Assembly: GCA_003020945.1 (NCBI GenBank)
Contig: PXRU01000017.1
Coordinates: 1 to 64,000, forward strand
Direction of reading: 5' to 3'
DNA from: Halobacteriales archaeon QS_6_71_20
GTDB lineage: Archaea > Halobacteriota > Halobacteria > Halobacteriales > Haloferacaceae
Length of the DNA stretch: 64,000 bases
Shown: piece by piece, positions 54,005 through 63,913 of the stretch
Numbering within the stretch: position 1 is the stretch's first letter
Layout: each line of letters begins with the position of its first letter
Position numbers and translations under genes: made by a program
The notes under the pieces: model-generated
Database searches by the model: none
What the model was told of the DNA's origin: nothing
Seen by the model: the letters and a program-made list of their open reading frames with translations, nothing else

Positions 54005-54321
54005 TCCCCGGCGGCCGGGAGGGCGGGTCGCCGTCCCGCCGCCCACCTCTCGTCTCTCGCGCGGATGTGTGCTCCGGCGCCAGCGGGCGACCGGTTCCTC
54101 GTTGAGAACCGGGGGGAATAGTTCACGTGACCTGCACTGCACGTCTAGCAGAGGTACTTTCGCCGTCCGTTCGGCCCGAGGTCTCGCGTCGGGTCGTTCC
54201 GGCTCGGGGCTACTGTTCTGCGGGGGGCAGGCCTGTCGCCCGACTCTGCACATCGTTGAAACGAAGCCGTAGCTCGCAAGTCAGTTACCATAGGAAGGCT
54301 ACGCCGGTCCGTCGGATAGGT
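54005..54321. other. Intergenic region, composition change
   Basis: About 320 bases. G+C drops markedly after about 54110 compared with the preceding gene. Open frames here are short and unlike halophile proteins. I see no tRNA, repeat or recognisable gene. It marks the left edge of the compositionally distinct stretch that continues to about 55900. Confidence 0.4.
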
Positions 54322-54741
54322 CTACTTCGTAGAACTTCTCTGCCACACAGCGCCTTGTCCTACGACCCACCCGATCGATGAGAACAGGATTCCCCAGGCT
54401 ACGATCAGCATCAGCAACCGCTCTCGAACGAACGTAAGCGGTGCTTCCGCCTGGATTTGAATCACGACGTAATGGAAGGCCGTAGCCGAGAAGATCGCTA
54501 CTCCCGAAATCCAAGCGATCAGGATGCTACGGTACCGATACGCGACGATCACGCTCAGTGTGAGAGCGAAAGCAACGGCACTCGGTTGGACTGCTGGCCC
54601 TGCCATTCCGGCAAATGAACTCCGGCCGAGAACTCCGATCGTAAACCCGGCTAGGAGAAGAACAACAAATAATAGTATAAGTCTGATGCCACCTTTCCAG
54701 TCATCCGTGTCCCCGACCACTATCCTGGCGTAGTTTCGCAT
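54322..54741 (-). CDS. Orphan membrane protein, function unknown
   Basis: The 139-residue protein has four predicted helices (IRLILLFVVLLLAGFTIGVL, AVAFALTLSVIVAYRYRSIL, AWISGVAIFSATAFHYVVIQ, LLMLIVAWGILFSSIGWVVG). The coding sequence has lower G+C and uses codons such as ATA-, AAT- and TTA-type that are rare in neighbouring genes, a sign of transfer. CCTATATTAC on the minus strand lies about 25 bases before the ATG. I recognise no family. Confidence 0.65.
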   Translation of the reverse strand: MRNYARIVVGDTDDWKGGIRLILLFVVLLLAGFTIGVLGRSSFAGMAGPAVQPSAVAFALTLSVIVAYRYRSILIAWISGVAIFSATAFHYVVIQIQAEAPLTFVRERLLMLIVAWGILFSSIGWVVGQGAVWQRSSTK

Positions 54742-54909
54742 AAATACAGAGGGTTCGAAAAGTAATATAGGTCTTCTGCCGTGTTGTCGGTTGTCGGCAC
54801 CGATTCAGAAGGTGATTCAAGCCATTAAGACGTACATGTGTGTCCTCAGCGTTCACGTCTCAATTTCCGCTGATCGGTGAGCGGATCGGGTGTTGCGGGC
54901 TCCTTTCGA

Positions 54910-55023
54910 TCGCCTGTGAACACCTCGCCGTTCACGAGACCGGGGGTCTCGTGGGCTCGACGATCGCGGGGCGATTTTCGAACGCCGGCTATCGAGGCGT
55001 TTGCTCGCCGCGCTCACGCCTCG
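54910..55023 (+). repeat. Multi-hairpin interspersed repeat, copy A
   Basis: Three stem-loops in a row: CACGAGACC-GGG-GGTCTCGTG (54933-54953, perfect), a GATCGC/GCGATT-type stem ending in GCGATTTTCGAACGCC, and CGAGGCG ... CGCCTCG. The first two thirds match copy B at 62765-62866 (minus strand) nearly base for base, and the last third matches copy C at 55942-55985. Confidence 0.85.
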
Positions 55024-55102
55024 CTATCAGTAGCCGGCGGCGATACGACCGTGTCCGGAACGGAGCTGGGATCGGCACCCCGACCGAAACGACTACGCTC
55101 GT

Positions 55103-55119
55103 TCCCACTCAATGTGGGA
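55103..55119. promoter_or_regulatory. Probable VapB operator
   Basis: TCCCAC-TCAAT-GTGGGA is a perfect 6-bp inverted repeat with a 5-base spacer, two bases before the vapB ATG. VapB/AbrB antitoxins bind such palindromes in their own promoter. With a leaderless start, binding here would cover the transcription start. Confidence 0.55.
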
Positions 55120-55121
55120 GT

Positions 55122-55403
55122 ATGACGAAGGTCGATTCGAAGGGGCGGATCGTTCTCCCACAGGAGGTGCGCGAGCGACTCGGCATCACCCCCGGTACGG
55201 AAGTGGACGTCCACGAGGAAGACGGACGGGCAGTCGTCGAACCCGAGGACGATCCCGACGACGTTCTCGGACGTATGGAGCGGCTCGTCGAGGAAACGTC
55301 GGAACGAGCGGAGACGACCCCTCCTGCCGAGGGAGCCGACCCGATCGCTCGAAAGCACAGAGACGCCGTCCGAAGCGGGGCGGAGAACGACAGCAGTGAG
55401 TGA
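55122..55403 (+). CDS. vapB: AbrB-type antitoxin
   Basis: Ninety-three residues. MTKVDSKGRIVLPQEVRERL then GITPGTEVDVHEEDGRAVVE is a canonical SpoVT/AbrB DNA-binding hairpin. The acidic tail (DDPDDVLGRMERLVEETSER and onward) would neutralise the toxin. ATG at 55122 directly follows an inverted repeat. It overlaps the toxin gene by eight bases. The second AbrB-PIN pair in this window; the two antitoxins are only distantly alike. Confidence 0.9.
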   Translation: MTKVDSKGRIVLPQEVRERLGITPGTEVDVHEEDGRAVVEPEDDPDDVLGRMERLVEETSERAETTPPAEGADPIARKHRDAVRSGAENDSSE

Positions 55404-55863
55404 CGCCGGCGGCCCGTATCTCTTCGACGTCGGGGTGATAGCCCTCGCACACACGACCGCCCCGGTGCGCGATTCCGCGCTCTCGTACGTCCGGGATGCC
55501 GTCACCGGCGACATCGACGCCGTAGTCCCGTATCCGGCGCTGTTCGGCGCACACGCCGTTATGACCACGTACTACGGGTACTCGAACGCAGACGCGTCCC
55601 GGCTTCTCCGGAACTTCATGAACGCGAAACGGATCCACTGGCACGACAGGACGCCCGAGGACGTGGTTTCGGGCGGGTTCTCTCGGGCGAGCGACGCGAA
55701 CGTCGGTGGATGGGACGGGTACTACGCTCAGGTGGCGATCGAGGAAGGGGTGAACACCGTACTGACGATCGACGACGACCTCGACCGATTCGACGCGTTC
55801 GAAACCGAGATCGTTCTCTCCCCCGACGAGTTCGGCGAACTGAACAGGTTTCTCGGAAGCTGA
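55396..55863 (+). CDS. vapC: PIN-domain toxin
   Basis: A 155-residue PIN protein. YLFDVGVIALAHTTAPVRDS near residue 8 has the first acidic site. VGGWDGYYAQVAIEEGVNTV near 107 and LTIDDDLDRFDAFETEIV near 127 hold the later Asp residues. The internal Glu normally found in the middle is less clear (SYVRDAVTGDIDAVVPYPAL), so one catalytic acid may be displaced. GTG start overlaps vapB. G+C is lower than in the neighbouring kinase gene. Confidence 0.85.
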   Translation: MSDAGGPYLFDVGVIALAHTTAPVRDSALSYVRDAVTGDIDAVVPYPALFGAHAVMTTYYGYSNADASRLLRNFMNAKRIHWHDRTPEDVVSGGFSRASDANVGGWDGYYAQVAIEEGVNTVLTIDDDLDRFDAFETEIVLSPDEFGELNRFLGS

Positions 55864-55941
55864 TCCCGACTCTCGGTCCGGACAGCGGACGCCAGCAGGG
55901 ACTCCTGCTACTCGGTGGCGGCTCGGCCCGAAGACCTCCCT

Positions 55942-55985
55942 GCCGGCTATCGAGGCGTTCGCTCGCTGCGCTCGCTCACGCCTCG
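55942..55985 (+). repeat. Multi-hairpin repeat, partial copy C
   Basis: GCCGGCTATCGAGGCGTTCG, CTCGCTGCGCTCGCTCACG and CCTCG match the right third of copy A (54984-55023). The stop codon and the last residues (SEA) of the minus-strand histidine kinase lie inside it, so the repeat supplies the end of that protein. Confidence 0.75.
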
Positions 55986-58735
55986 CTCGTCTCGAACTCG
56001 AAGCGCGCGCCCCCCTCGGCGCTCTCGGCCAGCGTCACCGACCAGCCGTGCGCCTCGGCGATGCGGCGGACGATCGCGAGCCCGAAGCCGGTGCCGTTCT
56101 CCGCGGTGGAGACGCCGACGTCGAACACCTCCTCGCGGTCCGCCTCCGGGATCCCCGGGCCGTCGTCGGAGACGGCGAAGCCGTCGGGGGTGGCCCCGAC
56201 CCGAACCGCGGTCGACTCGCCGCTGTGCTCGACCGCGTTGCGGAAGAGGTTCTCCAGGAGCTCCCTCAGCCGGTCGGGGTCGGCGTCGAGCGTGGCCCCC
56301 TCGACCGCGTCGAGCGTCGCGTCGTCGGTCTCGACGATCGCCCACGCCTCCCGTGCGGCGTCGGCGAGGTCGACCCGCTCCGTCTCGCCGACGACCCGGC
56401 CGTCCCGGGCGAGCCTGAGCAGGTCGTCGATCATCTCGCGCATCCGATCGACCGCGTCGGCGACGGTGTCGAGGTGGTCCAGGTCCCCCGTCTCGCGCGC
56501 GAGGTCCAGGTAGCCGTCCGCGACCGACAGCGGGTTCCGCAGGTCGTGGGAGACGACGCTCGCGAACTCGTCGAGCCGCTCGTTCTGCCGGCGGAGCGCG
56601 CGCTCGCGCTCGCGGCGCTCCGTGATGTCCGAGTAGATCGCGTAGCCGCCGACGTTCTCCTCGCCGACCTCCAGGGGGACGACGTACATCAGGAAGTCGC
56701 GGACGCCGTCGACAGTCTCGCGGCGACACTCCCGGCGCAGGCTCTCGCCGGCGGCGAGGCGGTCGTTGAACTCCGCGGCCATGGACCGCTCGTCCGGGGG
56801 GACGATGTACTCGTCGATCGACTCGCCGACGATCTCCTCGTCGAAGCCGAACGTCTCCTCGAACGCGGAGTTGACCGCCCGCACGACCGGGACGCCGTCG
56901 ACCAGCTCGAAGGAGACGGCCGCGTCGGGGACGTTCTCGAACAGCGCGGACAGGCGGTCACGCTGCGCGCGGAGGTCGCCCTGGGTGCGCAGCCGCTCCA
57001 GCGAGACGGCGACGTGGGCCATCAGCAGTTCCGCGTTCCGCAGGTCGTCGTGGTCGAACGCGGCCCGCTCGGTCGCGACGGCCTGGAACACCCCGAGATC
57101 GCCGACGGGGACCGAGATCGCCGAGCGGTACTCCGACCGGACCGGCTCGGCGTCGCGTTCCTCCGTCAGATCGGCGACGAGCGTCGACTCGCCCGTCCGG
57201 TACGTCCGCCCGGTGATCCCCTCGTCGAGGTCCATCGGGCGGGTGCCCTCCGGCTCGGTGCCCTCGCTGTCCACGACGGGGACGAGCATGTCGCCGCGCC
57301 GCAGCGAGAGCGTGGAGTTGTCGAACGAGAGCACGTCCTCGGCCGCGCGGATCGACCGCTCGATGAGCTCCCCCTCCGTGTCGGCGGCCGCCAGGTCCGC
57401 GGCGGCGACGTGGAGCCGCTCGGTGACCCGTCTGGCCTCCCGGAGCGCCGTCTCCGACAGGATCCGCTGGCGCGTCACCGTCGCGTACGAGACGAGCAGG
57501 TCGGCGAACTCCGGGTCGCGCTCGTCGAACGCGTTCGGCTCGTCCACGACCGCCCGGAACACGGCGTCGCCGGCGAACGGCACCGAGATGAGCGACCGCG
57601 ACTCGCCGTCGTGGGACTCGGCCTCGTCGCTGTCGGCGACGTCGTCGACCACGATCGAGCGGCCGTCCGCGTGCGACCGCTCCATCGCGCCGAACCCCCG
57701 CGTGAGGCTGTCCGGCAGCTCCGGGTCCGTCGTCGCGCGCAGGTGGAAGCCGTCGCCGTCGGCGACGTACACCGCGGTGCGATCGAACGACAGCACCCGG
57801 TCGGATATCTCGACGGTCCGCTCGAACAGCTCGTCGTCGTCCTCGGCGTCGACGAGCCGCGGCGCCGCCTCGTGGAGCTCCGCCATCACCCGCTCGCGCC
57901 GCGTCAGGTCGGCCTGTGCGCGGAGTCGCTCGTACGACTGGCCGACGTGCATCGCGAGCAGCTCCGCCAGCTCCCGGTCGGTGTCGTCGAAGGCGTGCGA
58001 CCGCCGGGAGACGGCTTGGAGGACGGCGTCGTCACCGAACGGCACCGTGATGCTCGAGCCGGTCGCCTCGGAGTTGTCGAACTCCTCGGGATCGAGGTCC
58101 GTGACGTGGACCGTCTCGTCGCGCTCGTGTGCTCGCCCGACCAGCGTCCCCTCGATCGGGACACGCCGGGGGAGCCAGTCGGTCGAGCGCTCCAGCGCCA
58201 CGAACTCCGAACCCTCCCGCACGCCGACCGCGCAGTGGTCGAACGACAGCACCCGGTCCGCGACCGCGACCGCCCGCTCGGACAGCTCCGCCACGCTCTC
58301 GGCGGCCGCGATCCGGGCGGCGGCCTCGTGGAGCCGGGTGACCCGCTCGCGGGCCGCCCGGAGCTGTCGACGCGTCGTACCGTCGTGCGCCCGGTCGATC
58401 TCGACCGCGAGCCGCCCGGCGACCGACCCCCGCTCGACGTAGCCGTCGACGAGGTCGTCGTCCGGCTCGCGGTCGGCGTACGCGACGACCGGAACGGCCC
58501 CGGCCGACAGCCGCTCGCGCAGCGACCCCGGCAGCGTCGGGTCGCCCACCAGCACCACCGCGTCCGGCCGCTCCCCGCGGTCGAACGCCGCCGCCAGTGC
58601 CGCCGGCTCGCCGGCCTCCGTGACGCCTCCGTCGACGGCCTCCACGAGCGCCCCCGTCAGCTCCGTGGCCTCCCGCGGCGCGTCGTCCGTGAGAAGGAAG
58701 ACGAACCGCGACGGCTCGGCGACGGGGTCCGCCAT
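55976..58735 (-). CDS. Multi-sensor histidine kinase (receiver-like, three GAF, PAS, HisKA, HATPase)
   Basis: A soluble 919-residue sensor kinase. Residues 1-115 look like a receiver fold ([40 protein letters not shown]). Three GAF domains follow, seen as repeated [22 protein letters not shown] and [11 protein letters not shown] segments. Next are a PAS domain ([20 protein letters not shown]), the phospho-acceptor [20 protein letters not shown] and the ATPase N and G boxes ([53 protein letters not shown]). No membrane helix. The signal could be redox, light or a small ligand. Its last codons lie in a repeat element. Confidence 0.93.
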   Translation of the reverse strand: MADPVAEPSRFVFLLTDDAPREATELTGALVEAVDGGVTEAGEPAALAAAFDRGERPDAVVLVGDPTLPGSLRERLSAGAVPVVAYADREPDDDLVDGYVERGSVAGRLAVEIDRAHDGTTRRQLRAARERVTRLHEAAARIAAAESVAELSERAVAVADRVLSFDHCAVGVREGSEFVALERSTDWLPRRVPIEGTLVGRAHERDETVHVTDLDPEEFDNSEATGSSITVPFGDDAVLQAVSRRSHAFDDTDRELAELLAMHVGQSYERLRAQADLTRRERVMAELHEAAPRLVDAEDDDELFERTVEISDRVLSFDRTAVYVADGDGFHLRATTDPELPDSLTRGFGAMERSHADGRSIVVDDVADSDEAESHDGESRSLISVPFAGDAVFRAVVDEPNAFDERDPEFADLLVSYATVTRQRILSETALREARRVTERLHVAAADLAAADTEGELIERSIRAAEDVLSFDNSTLSLRRGDMLVPVVDSEGTEPEGTRPMDLDEGITGRTYRTGESTLVADLTEERDAEPVRSEYRSAISVPVGDLGVFQAVATERAAFDHDDLRNAELLMAHVAVSLERLRTQGDLRAQRDRLSALFENVPDAAVSFELVDGVPVVRAVNSAFEETFGFDEEIVGESIDEYIVPPDERSMAAEFNDRLAAGESLRRECRRETVDGVRDFLMYVVPLEVGEENVGGYAIYSDITERRERERALRRQNERLDEFASVVSHDLRNPLSVADGYLDLARETGDLDHLDTVADAVDRMREMIDDLLRLARDGRVVGETERVDLADAAREAWAIVETDDATLDAVEGATLDADPDRLRELLENLFRNAVEHSGESTAVRVGATPDGFAVSDDGPGIPEADREEVFDVGVSTAENGTGFGLAIVRRIAEAHGWSVTLAESAEGGARFEFETSEA

Positions 58736-58838
58736 TGATTACACCGTGTTGGCGCTTTTCTATTTAAGAATAACGGGAGGGACGGCCGCTCGGGCCGGCC
58801 CGGAACCCTTTTGCACGGCGACGGGACAGGAGACTGTA
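58736..58838. promoter_or_regulatory. Divergent promoter region of the kinase gene and alaS
   Basis: TATTTAAGAATAAC at 58762-58775 is the only A+T-rich block in the 103-base gap and can act as a TATA element for both strands. On the minus strand TTAAATA lies about 30 bases from the kinase ATG, and the plus-strand CCTTTTGC (58807-58814) is 25-30 bases before alaS. Confidence 0.5.
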
Positions 58839-61607
58839 ATGAGCGATCTCACTGCGGAGTACCGCCTCGACTACTTCGAGGAGGAGGGGTTCTCCCGGCG
58901 GGAGTGTCCCTCCTGTGGGGACCACTTCTGGACCCGCGACGCGGAGCGGGAGCTGTGCGGCGAGCCGCCCTGCGAGGACTACTCGTTCGTCGGCGAGCCG
59001 GGGTTCGACGGGGCGTACACGCTCGAGGAGATGCGGGAGGCGTTCCTCTCGTACTTCGAGGCGAACGGCCACGAGCGGATCGAGCCGTACCCGGTCGCGG
59101 CGAACCGCTGGCGCGACGACGTGCTGCTCACGCAGGCGTCGATCTACGACTTCCAGCCGCTGGTCACCTCCGGGAAGACGCCGCCGCCGGCGAACCCGCT
59201 GACGGTCAGCCAGCCGTGCATCCGGATGCAGGACATCGACAACGTGGGGAAGACGGGGCGACACACGATGGCGTTCGAGATGATGGCCCACCACGCGTTC
59301 AACGCACGCGAGGAGGTCGGCGACGAGTACGCCTACTCCGGCGAGGTGTACTGGAAGGACGAGACCGTCCGCCTGTGTGACGGGCTGTTCGAGGAGCTGG
59401 GGGCGAACCTGGAGGAGATCACCTACATCGAGGACCCGTGGGTCGGCGGCGGCAACGCCGGCCCCGCGATCGAGGTCATCTACAGGGGCGCCGAGCTGGC
59501 GACGCTGGTGTTCATGTCGCTGGAGCGGGACCCCGACGGCGAGTACGAGCTGAAGGACGGCAACACCTACTCCGAGATGGACACGTACGTCGTGGACACG
59601 GGGTACGGGCTGGAGCGGTGGACCTGGATGAGCCAGGGCACCCCGACCGTCTACGAGGCGATCTACCCGGACGCCATCGAGTTCCTGAAGGACAACGCCG
59701 GGGTCGACCTCGGCGAGGAGGAGGCGGAGCTGGTGCGGCGCGCGTCCACCCTTGCGGGCCGTCTCGACATCGACGAGGTCGAGGACGTCGAGGCCGCCCG
59801 CGACACCATCGCCGACAGGCTCGACGTCGACGCCGCGGAGCTGACGGCGCTGCTGGAGCCGCTGGAGGACATCTACGCCATCGCCGACCACTGCCGGACG
59901 CTGGCGTACATGTTCGGCGACGAGATCGTCCCCTCGAACGTCGGGACCGGCTACCTCGCGCGGATGGTGCTGCGGCGGACGAAGCGGCTCGTCGACGAGG
60001 TCGGCGTCGACGCGCCGCTGGACGAGTTGGTCGACATGCAGGCCGAGCGGCTCGGCTACGAGAACCGCGACACGATCCGCGACATGGTGCGCACGGAGGT
60101 CGAGCAGTACCGCGAGACCCTGGAGCGGGGCGGCCGAAAGGTGGAGACGCTGGCCGACGAGTACGCCGGCACCGGCGACCCGATCCCGGTCGAGGAGCTC
60201 ATCGAGCTGTACGACTCCCACGGGATACAGCCGGACATGGTCGAGGAGATCGCCGCCGAGCGCGGCGCGGCCGTCGAGGTGCCCGACGACTTCTACGGGC
60301 TGGTCGCCTCCCGCCACGACACCGCGGGGGAGATCGACGACGCGGGGGCGGCCGACGAGCCGCTCGCGGACCTCCCGGAGACCGAGCGCCTCTACTACGA
60401 GGCCCAGGACCGCACCGAGTTCGAGGCGGTCGTCCTCGACGTGTTCGAGCGCGAGGAGGGGTACGACGTCGTGCTCGACCAGACCATGTTCTACCCCGAG
60501 GGCGGCGGCCAGCCGGCCGACCGGGGAACGCTCTCGACGGACGACACGACCGTCGAGGTGACCGACGTCCAACTGGAGGGGGACGTGGTGTTGCACCGGA
60601 CGGACGACGATCCCGGGAAAGGGGAGTTCGTCACCGGGCAGATCGACGGCCAGCGTCGCCGCCGGCTGATGCGCCACCACACGGCGACCCACATCGTCGG
60701 CCACGCCGCCCGGCAGGTGCTCGGCGAGCACGTCCGCCAGGCGGGCGCCCGGAAGGGGCCGGAGTCGTCCCGCCTGGACGTGGCCCACTACGACCGCGTG
60801 ACGCGCGAGCAGGCCACGGAGATCGAGCGCGTCGCCAACGCGATGGTCCGCCGTAACCTCCCGGTGAGACAGGAGTGGCCCGACCGCCACGACGCAGAGT
60901 CCGAGCACGGCTTCGACCTCTACCAGGGCGGGATCCCCCCGGGCGAGCAGATCCGACTGATCCGCGTGGGCGACGACGTGCAGGCGTGCGGCGGCACCCA
61001 CGTCTCCCGGACGGGCGACCTCGGCACGATCAAGCTGCTGAACACCGAGCCCGTCCAGGACGGCGTCGAGCGACTCGTGTTCGCCGCCGGCGACGCGGCG
61101 CTCGACGCCACCCACCGCACCGAGGACGCGCTGTACGACGCCGCCGACGTGCTCAGCGTCGATCCCCAGGAGGTGCCCGAGACCGCCGAGCGCTTCTTCA
61201 CCGAGTGGAAGCAGCGGGGAAAGACGATCGACCGACTGAAGGAGGAGCTGGCGGAGCTGCGCGCGGGCGCCGGCGGCGAGGAGGTCGCGGTCGGCGACGC
61301 GACCGCGGTCGTCCAGCGGATGGACGCCGACACCGACGAGCTCCGTGCGACCGCGAACGCCCACGTCGACGACGGCCGCATCGCCGTGCTCGGCTCCGGC
61401 GCGGGCGGCGCCGCCACGTTCGTCGTCGGCGTCCCCGACGGCGTCGGCGTCAACGCCGGCGAGGTCGTCGGCGAGCTCGCGGGCCGTGTCGGCGGCGGCG
61501 GCGGCGGCCCCCCGGACTTCGCGCAGGGCGGCGGCCCCGACGTGGACGCGCTCGATGACGCGCTCGCGGCGGCGCCCGACGTGCTCCGACGGACGTCGGA
61601 GGCCTGA
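58839..61607 (+). CDS. alaS: Alanyl-tRNA synthetase
   Basis: The 922-residue enzyme is of archaeal length. N-terminal [20 protein letters not shown] is the archaeal zinc-type leader. Class II motifs follow ([40 protein letters not shown], and [15 protein letters not shown]). The editing domain has [15 protein letters not shown] then [17 protein letters not shown] (HxxxH), and [18 protein letters not shown] with the zinc Cys. The C-Ala oligomerisation domain ends with a glycine-rich stretch ([15 protein letters not shown]). All functional motifs are intact. ATG at 58839. Confidence 0.97.
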   Translation: MSDLTAEYRLDYFEEEGFSRRECPSCGDHFWTRDAERELCGEPPCEDYSFVGEPGFDGAYTLEEMREAFLSYFEANGHERIEPYPVAANRWRDDVLLTQASIYDFQPLVTSGKTPPPANPLTVSQPCIRMQDIDNVGKTGRHTMAFEMMAHHAFNAREEVGDEYAYSGEVYWKDETVRLCDGLFEELGANLEEITYIEDPWVGGGNAGPAIEVIYRGAELATLVFMSLERDPDGEYELKDGNTYSEMDTYVVDTGYGLERWTWMSQGTPTVYEAIYPDAIEFLKDNAGVDLGEEEAELVRRASTLAGRLDIDEVEDVEAARDTIADRLDVDAAELTALLEPLEDIYAIADHCRTLAYMFGDEIVPSNVGTGYLARMVLRRTKRLVDEVGVDAPLDELVDMQAERLGYENRDTIRDMVRTEVEQYRETLERGGRKVETLADEYAGTGDPIPVEELIELYDSHGIQPDMVEEIAAERGAAVEVPDDFYGLVASRHDTAGEIDDAGAADEPLADLPETERLYYEAQDRTEFEAVVLDVFEREEGYDVVLDQTMFYPEGGGQPADRGTLSTDDTTVEVTDVQLEGDVVLHRTDDDPGKGEFVTGQIDGQRRRRLMRHHTATHIVGHAARQVLGEHVRQAGARKGPESSRLDVAHYDRVTREQATEIERVANAMVRRNLPVRQEWPDRHDAESEHGFDLYQGGIPPGEQIRLIRVGDDVQACGGTHVSRTGDLGTIKLLNTEPVQDGVERLVFAAGDAALDATHRTEDALYDAADVLSVDPQEVPETAERFFTEWKQRGKTIDRLKEELAELRAGAGGEEVAVGDATAVVQRMDADTDELRATANAHVDDGRIAVLGSGAGGAATFVVGVPDGVGVNAGEVVGELAGRVGGGGGGPPDFAQGGGPDVDALDDALAAAPDVLRRTSEA

Positions 61608-61677
61608 GCGGCGCCGCGGCCCGCCGACGTCGTCACGGGACCGAAACCTCCTCCCCGCCGGCACCCCACGCGGAGGT

Positions 61678-62766
61678 ATGGACCCGCGCATCCGCGAACA
61701 CGCCGAGACCATCGTCGAGCACTCGATCGAGTTGGAGGCCGGCGACAATCTCGTCATCCAGCTGCCTAGCGAGGCGGAGGACCTGGCGGTCGCGCTCCAC
61801 GAGTACGCCGGCGACGTCGGCGCGAACCCGGTGTACCTCAACAACTCCGAGCGGGCCGAGCGCGCGTACCTCCGCGCCCGCGGGGACGACTTCGAGCTGC
61901 CCGACCACGAGCTGGCGCTGTACGAGGAGGCCGACGCGTTCGTCATCGCCCGCGGCGGCGGCAACGTCTCCGAGAAGTCCGACATCGATCCGGAGACGAC
62001 CGCCGACCACAACCGCGCGCGCCGCCCCGTCCAACGGACCCGGCTTTCGAAGACGTGGTGTCTCACGCAGTTCCCGACCGAGGGGCGCGCCCAGCTGGCC
62101 GGCATGAGCACCGAGGAGTACGAGAACTTCGTGTACGACGCGGTGAGCCTCGACTGGGAGGCACAACACGAGTTCCAACAGCAGCTCGTGGAGCGGCTGA
62201 ACGACGCCGAGGAGGTGCGGATCCGCTCGGGCGAGGAGACGGACGTGACGATGTCGATCGCCGGCAACACGGCGCTCAACGACGACGGGAGGGCGAACCT
62301 CCCCGGCGGCGAGGTGTTCACCGCGCCGGTGAGAGACAGCGTCGAGGGCGAGGTCCACTTCGACCTCCCGCTGTACCGCCAGGGGCGCGAGATCGAGGAC
62401 GTGCGCCTCACCTTCGAGGAGGGGCGCGTCGTCGACTTCTCCGCCGAACGCAACGAGGCGGTGCTTTCGGGCGTGTTCGACACCGACGCGAGCGCCCGCT
62501 ACCTCGGCGAGCTCGGCATCGGCATGAACCGCGCCATCGACCGCTTCAGCTACAACATGCTGTTCGACGAGAAGATGGGCGACACCGTCCACATGGCCGT
62601 CGGGTCGGCGTACCCCGAGACGGTCGGCGAGGGCAACGAGGTCAACGAGTCCGCCGAGCACGTCGACATGATCGTGGACATGAGCGAGGACTCCGTCATC
62701 GAACTGGACGGCGAGGTCGTCCAGCGGGACGGAACGTTCATCTTCGAGGACCGCGAGGCCGAGTGA
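61678..62766 (+). CDS. M29-family aminopeptidase
   Basis: The 362-residue thermophilic-type aminopeptidase starts REHAETIVEHSIELEAGDNL. Metal-ligand regions are seen in GGEVFTAPVRDSVEGEVHFD near 219 (E), LSGVFDTDASARYLGELGIG near 265 (E), NMLFDEKMGDTVHMAVGSAY near 296 (E/H) and AEHVDMIVDMSEDSVIELDG at the end (H, D). It releases N-terminal residues from peptides in the cytoplasm. It follows alaS by 70 bases and may share its transcript. The last codons run into a repeat element. Confidence 0.92.
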   Translation: MDPRIREHAETIVEHSIELEAGDNLVIQLPSEAEDLAVALHEYAGDVGANPVYLNNSERAERAYLRARGDDFELPDHELALYEEADAFVIARGGGNVSEKSDIDPETTADHNRARRPVQRTRLSKTWCLTQFPTEGRAQLAGMSTEEYENFVYDAVSLDWEAQHEFQQQLVERLNDAEEVRIRSGEETDVTMSIAGNTALNDDGRANLPGGEVFTAPVRDSVEGEVHFDLPLYRQGREIEDVRLTFEEGRVVDFSAERNEAVLSGVFDTDASARYLGELGIGMNRAIDRFSYNMLFDEKMGDTVHMAVGSAYPETVGEGNEVNESAEHVDMIVDMSEDSVIELDGEVVQRDGTFIFEDREAE

Positions 62767-62866
62767 GCGAAGCGAACGAGGCCTCGAATCAACGGCGTTC
62801 GAAAATCGCCGCGCGATTTTCGAGCTCACGAGACCAGCGGTCTCGTGAACGGCGAGGTCTCCGGGC
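62765..62866 (-). repeat. Multi-hairpin interspersed repeat, copy B
   Basis: Reverse-oriented copy of 54910-55023. Two perfect stem-loops: CACGAGACC-AGC-GGTCTCGTG (62827-62847) and CGAAAATCGC-CGC-GCGATTTTCG (62800-62822), the second better preserved than in copy A. Then a GAGGC/GCCTC arm near the aminopeptidase stop. Confidence 0.85.
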
Positions 62867-63106
62867 CGAGCCGCCTACAGAACTGCCGAGGCGAGCGCGG
62901 CGATCCGGGGCCTCGCCGTCGCACCGCCGAACACGCGTCCCGCGGCGACCCGTCCGCGACGACCGGACCAGGACGGCGTCGAACGCCGGGCAGGGGTGTC
63001 GCCCGTCGGACGCCACTCGATAAGCTATTCGTAACGGACGTGCATGTACAAATACCTTTCTCTCGCCCCCTCGGTCCCGGGATTTATGAGTGTGTGGTCG
63101 CGTCAC
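62867..63106. other. Intergenic region downstream of copy B
   Basis: Very G+C-rich to about 63015, then A+T-richer (CGATAAGCTATTCGTAAC, 63017-63034; ACAAATACC, 63049-63057). GATTTATG at 63081-63088 is the likely TATA box of the next gene. No gene is supported here. Confidence 0.45.
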
Positions 63107-63265
63107 ATGGACGTGCCCAAGGTGAACTGTCCCGACTGCGGCCGTCAGATCGGAATGCACGAACTCGAGGCGAAAACGACGGCGCAGTCCGGCGGCTTCT
63201 CGACCCGGTACCGTTGCCCGTTCTGTCAGACGGACATGGACGACGTAACCGAACGAATGGCCTGA
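63107..63265 (+). CDS. Small zinc-ribbon protein
   Basis: Fifty-two residues from MDVPKVNCPDCGRQIGMHEL through RYRCPFCQTDMDDVTERMA. Two CPxC pairs (CPDC, CPFC) form a zinc ribbon. The ATG at 63107 is 24 bases downstream of GATTTATG, giving a leaderless transcript; further in-frame starts upstream would include promoter sequence. Unknown function; possibly nucleic-acid or protein binding. Confidence 0.7.
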   Translation: MDVPKVNCPDCGRQIGMHELEAKTTAQSGGFSTRYRCPFCQTDMDDVTERMA

Positions 63266-63328
63266 CGTCGGCGGCCGGCGACGCTCCCTTTCACGGTCTC
63301 GGTCGATGACTCCCTCGCGACCGGCTCC

Positions 63329-63787
63329 TCACTCCTCGACGTCGAGATCGAACTGTGCGTTCTCGACGACGGCGTTGAGCACCACCGAGGTGTTCGTCTC
63401 GCGGATGTCCTCGTCGGCGAGCAGCCCCTTGATCCCCTCGTTCATCCGGTCCGTGTCGCGGAACTTCCCGACGGCGATCACGTCGTAGTCGCCCGTCACC
63501 TCGTACACGGACACCATCTGCTTCTGGTCGCGCAGGCGGTCGACGATCTCCGGCAGCGCGCTCCCCTCGACCTTGAGTTGGACGACCGCGGTCACGTCGT
63601 AACCGAGTTTTCCGTAGTCCACACGGGGGGTGTACCCCTCGATGACGCCCTCGTCCTCCAGGTCCCGGAGGTGGTTCGAGACGGTCGTCACCGACACGTC
63701 CAGGTCCTCGCCCAGCGACCGGAGGCTGGCGCGACCGTTCCCCAGCAGCGCGTTGACGAGCTTGGCGTCGAGGTTTTCGTACGTCAT
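63329..63787 (-). CDS. Lrp/AsnC-family transcription regulator
   Basis: A 152-residue regulator. The N-terminal winged helix is [20 protein letters not shown] then [20 protein letters not shown], and the RAM ligand domain is [20 protein letters not shown] and [17 protein letters not shown]. It is divergent from glnA; in haloarchaea an Lrp gene in this position controls glutamine synthetase. AAATTC (minus strand, about 63815-63820) is 28 bases before the ATG. Confidence 0.93.
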   Translation of the reverse strand: MTYENLDAKLVNALLGNGRASLRSLGEDLDVSVTTVSNHLRDLEDEGVIEGYTPRVDYGKLGYDVTAVVQLKVEGSALPEIVDRLRDQKQMVSVYEVTGDYDVIAVGKFRDTDRMNEGIKGLLADEDIRETNTSVVLNAVVENAQFDLDVEE

Positions 63788-63875
63788 TACACCCGACCAC
63801 GCCCTCCTGCCATTAGAATTTGACGGATGTCCAGTGCAGTGGGACCGAAGAGGAAATTGCACCGACCATCAACTC

Positions 63876-63883
63876 CTATATAT
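63876..63883 (+). promoter_or_regulatory. TATA box of glnA
   Basis: CTATATAT at 63876-63883 predicts transcription from about 63905, a few bases before the ATG at 63914. The preceding 90 bases lie between the two divergent genes and would hold the Lrp site; I do not see a clear palindrome. Confidence 0.6.
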
Positions 63884-63913
63884 CGGGAGTGTATGAAAGC
63901 AAACGTCCACAAC

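Larger units (their letters stand above)
54742..55121. other. Region upstream of vapB with multi-hairpin repeat
   Basis: About 380 bases. The left third is A+T-rich and holds the membrane-protein promoter. The rest is mostly the interspersed element 54910-55023, then the vapB control region with an inverted repeat at 55103-55119. No gene is seen. Confidence 0.55.

Noticed and set aside
54110-54320. Possible tRNA or attachment site in the lower-G+C gap
   Set aside because: No cloverleaf, no TTCRANY loop and no acceptor-stem pairing found.
56048-58738. An 896-codon frame opposite the histidine kinase
   Set aside because: Shadow of a G+C-rich coding region with no motif.
58764-62483. A 1239-codon open frame antisense to alaS and the aminopeptidase
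   Set aside because: A by-product of very high G+C and third-position bias. The translation is Val/Arg/Leu-rich without motifs, while the plus strand carries two clear enzymes.
54910-62866. The repeat copies as a CRISPR array
   Set aside because: Copies are dispersed, in both orientations and hairpin-rich; there is no repeat-spacer periodicity.
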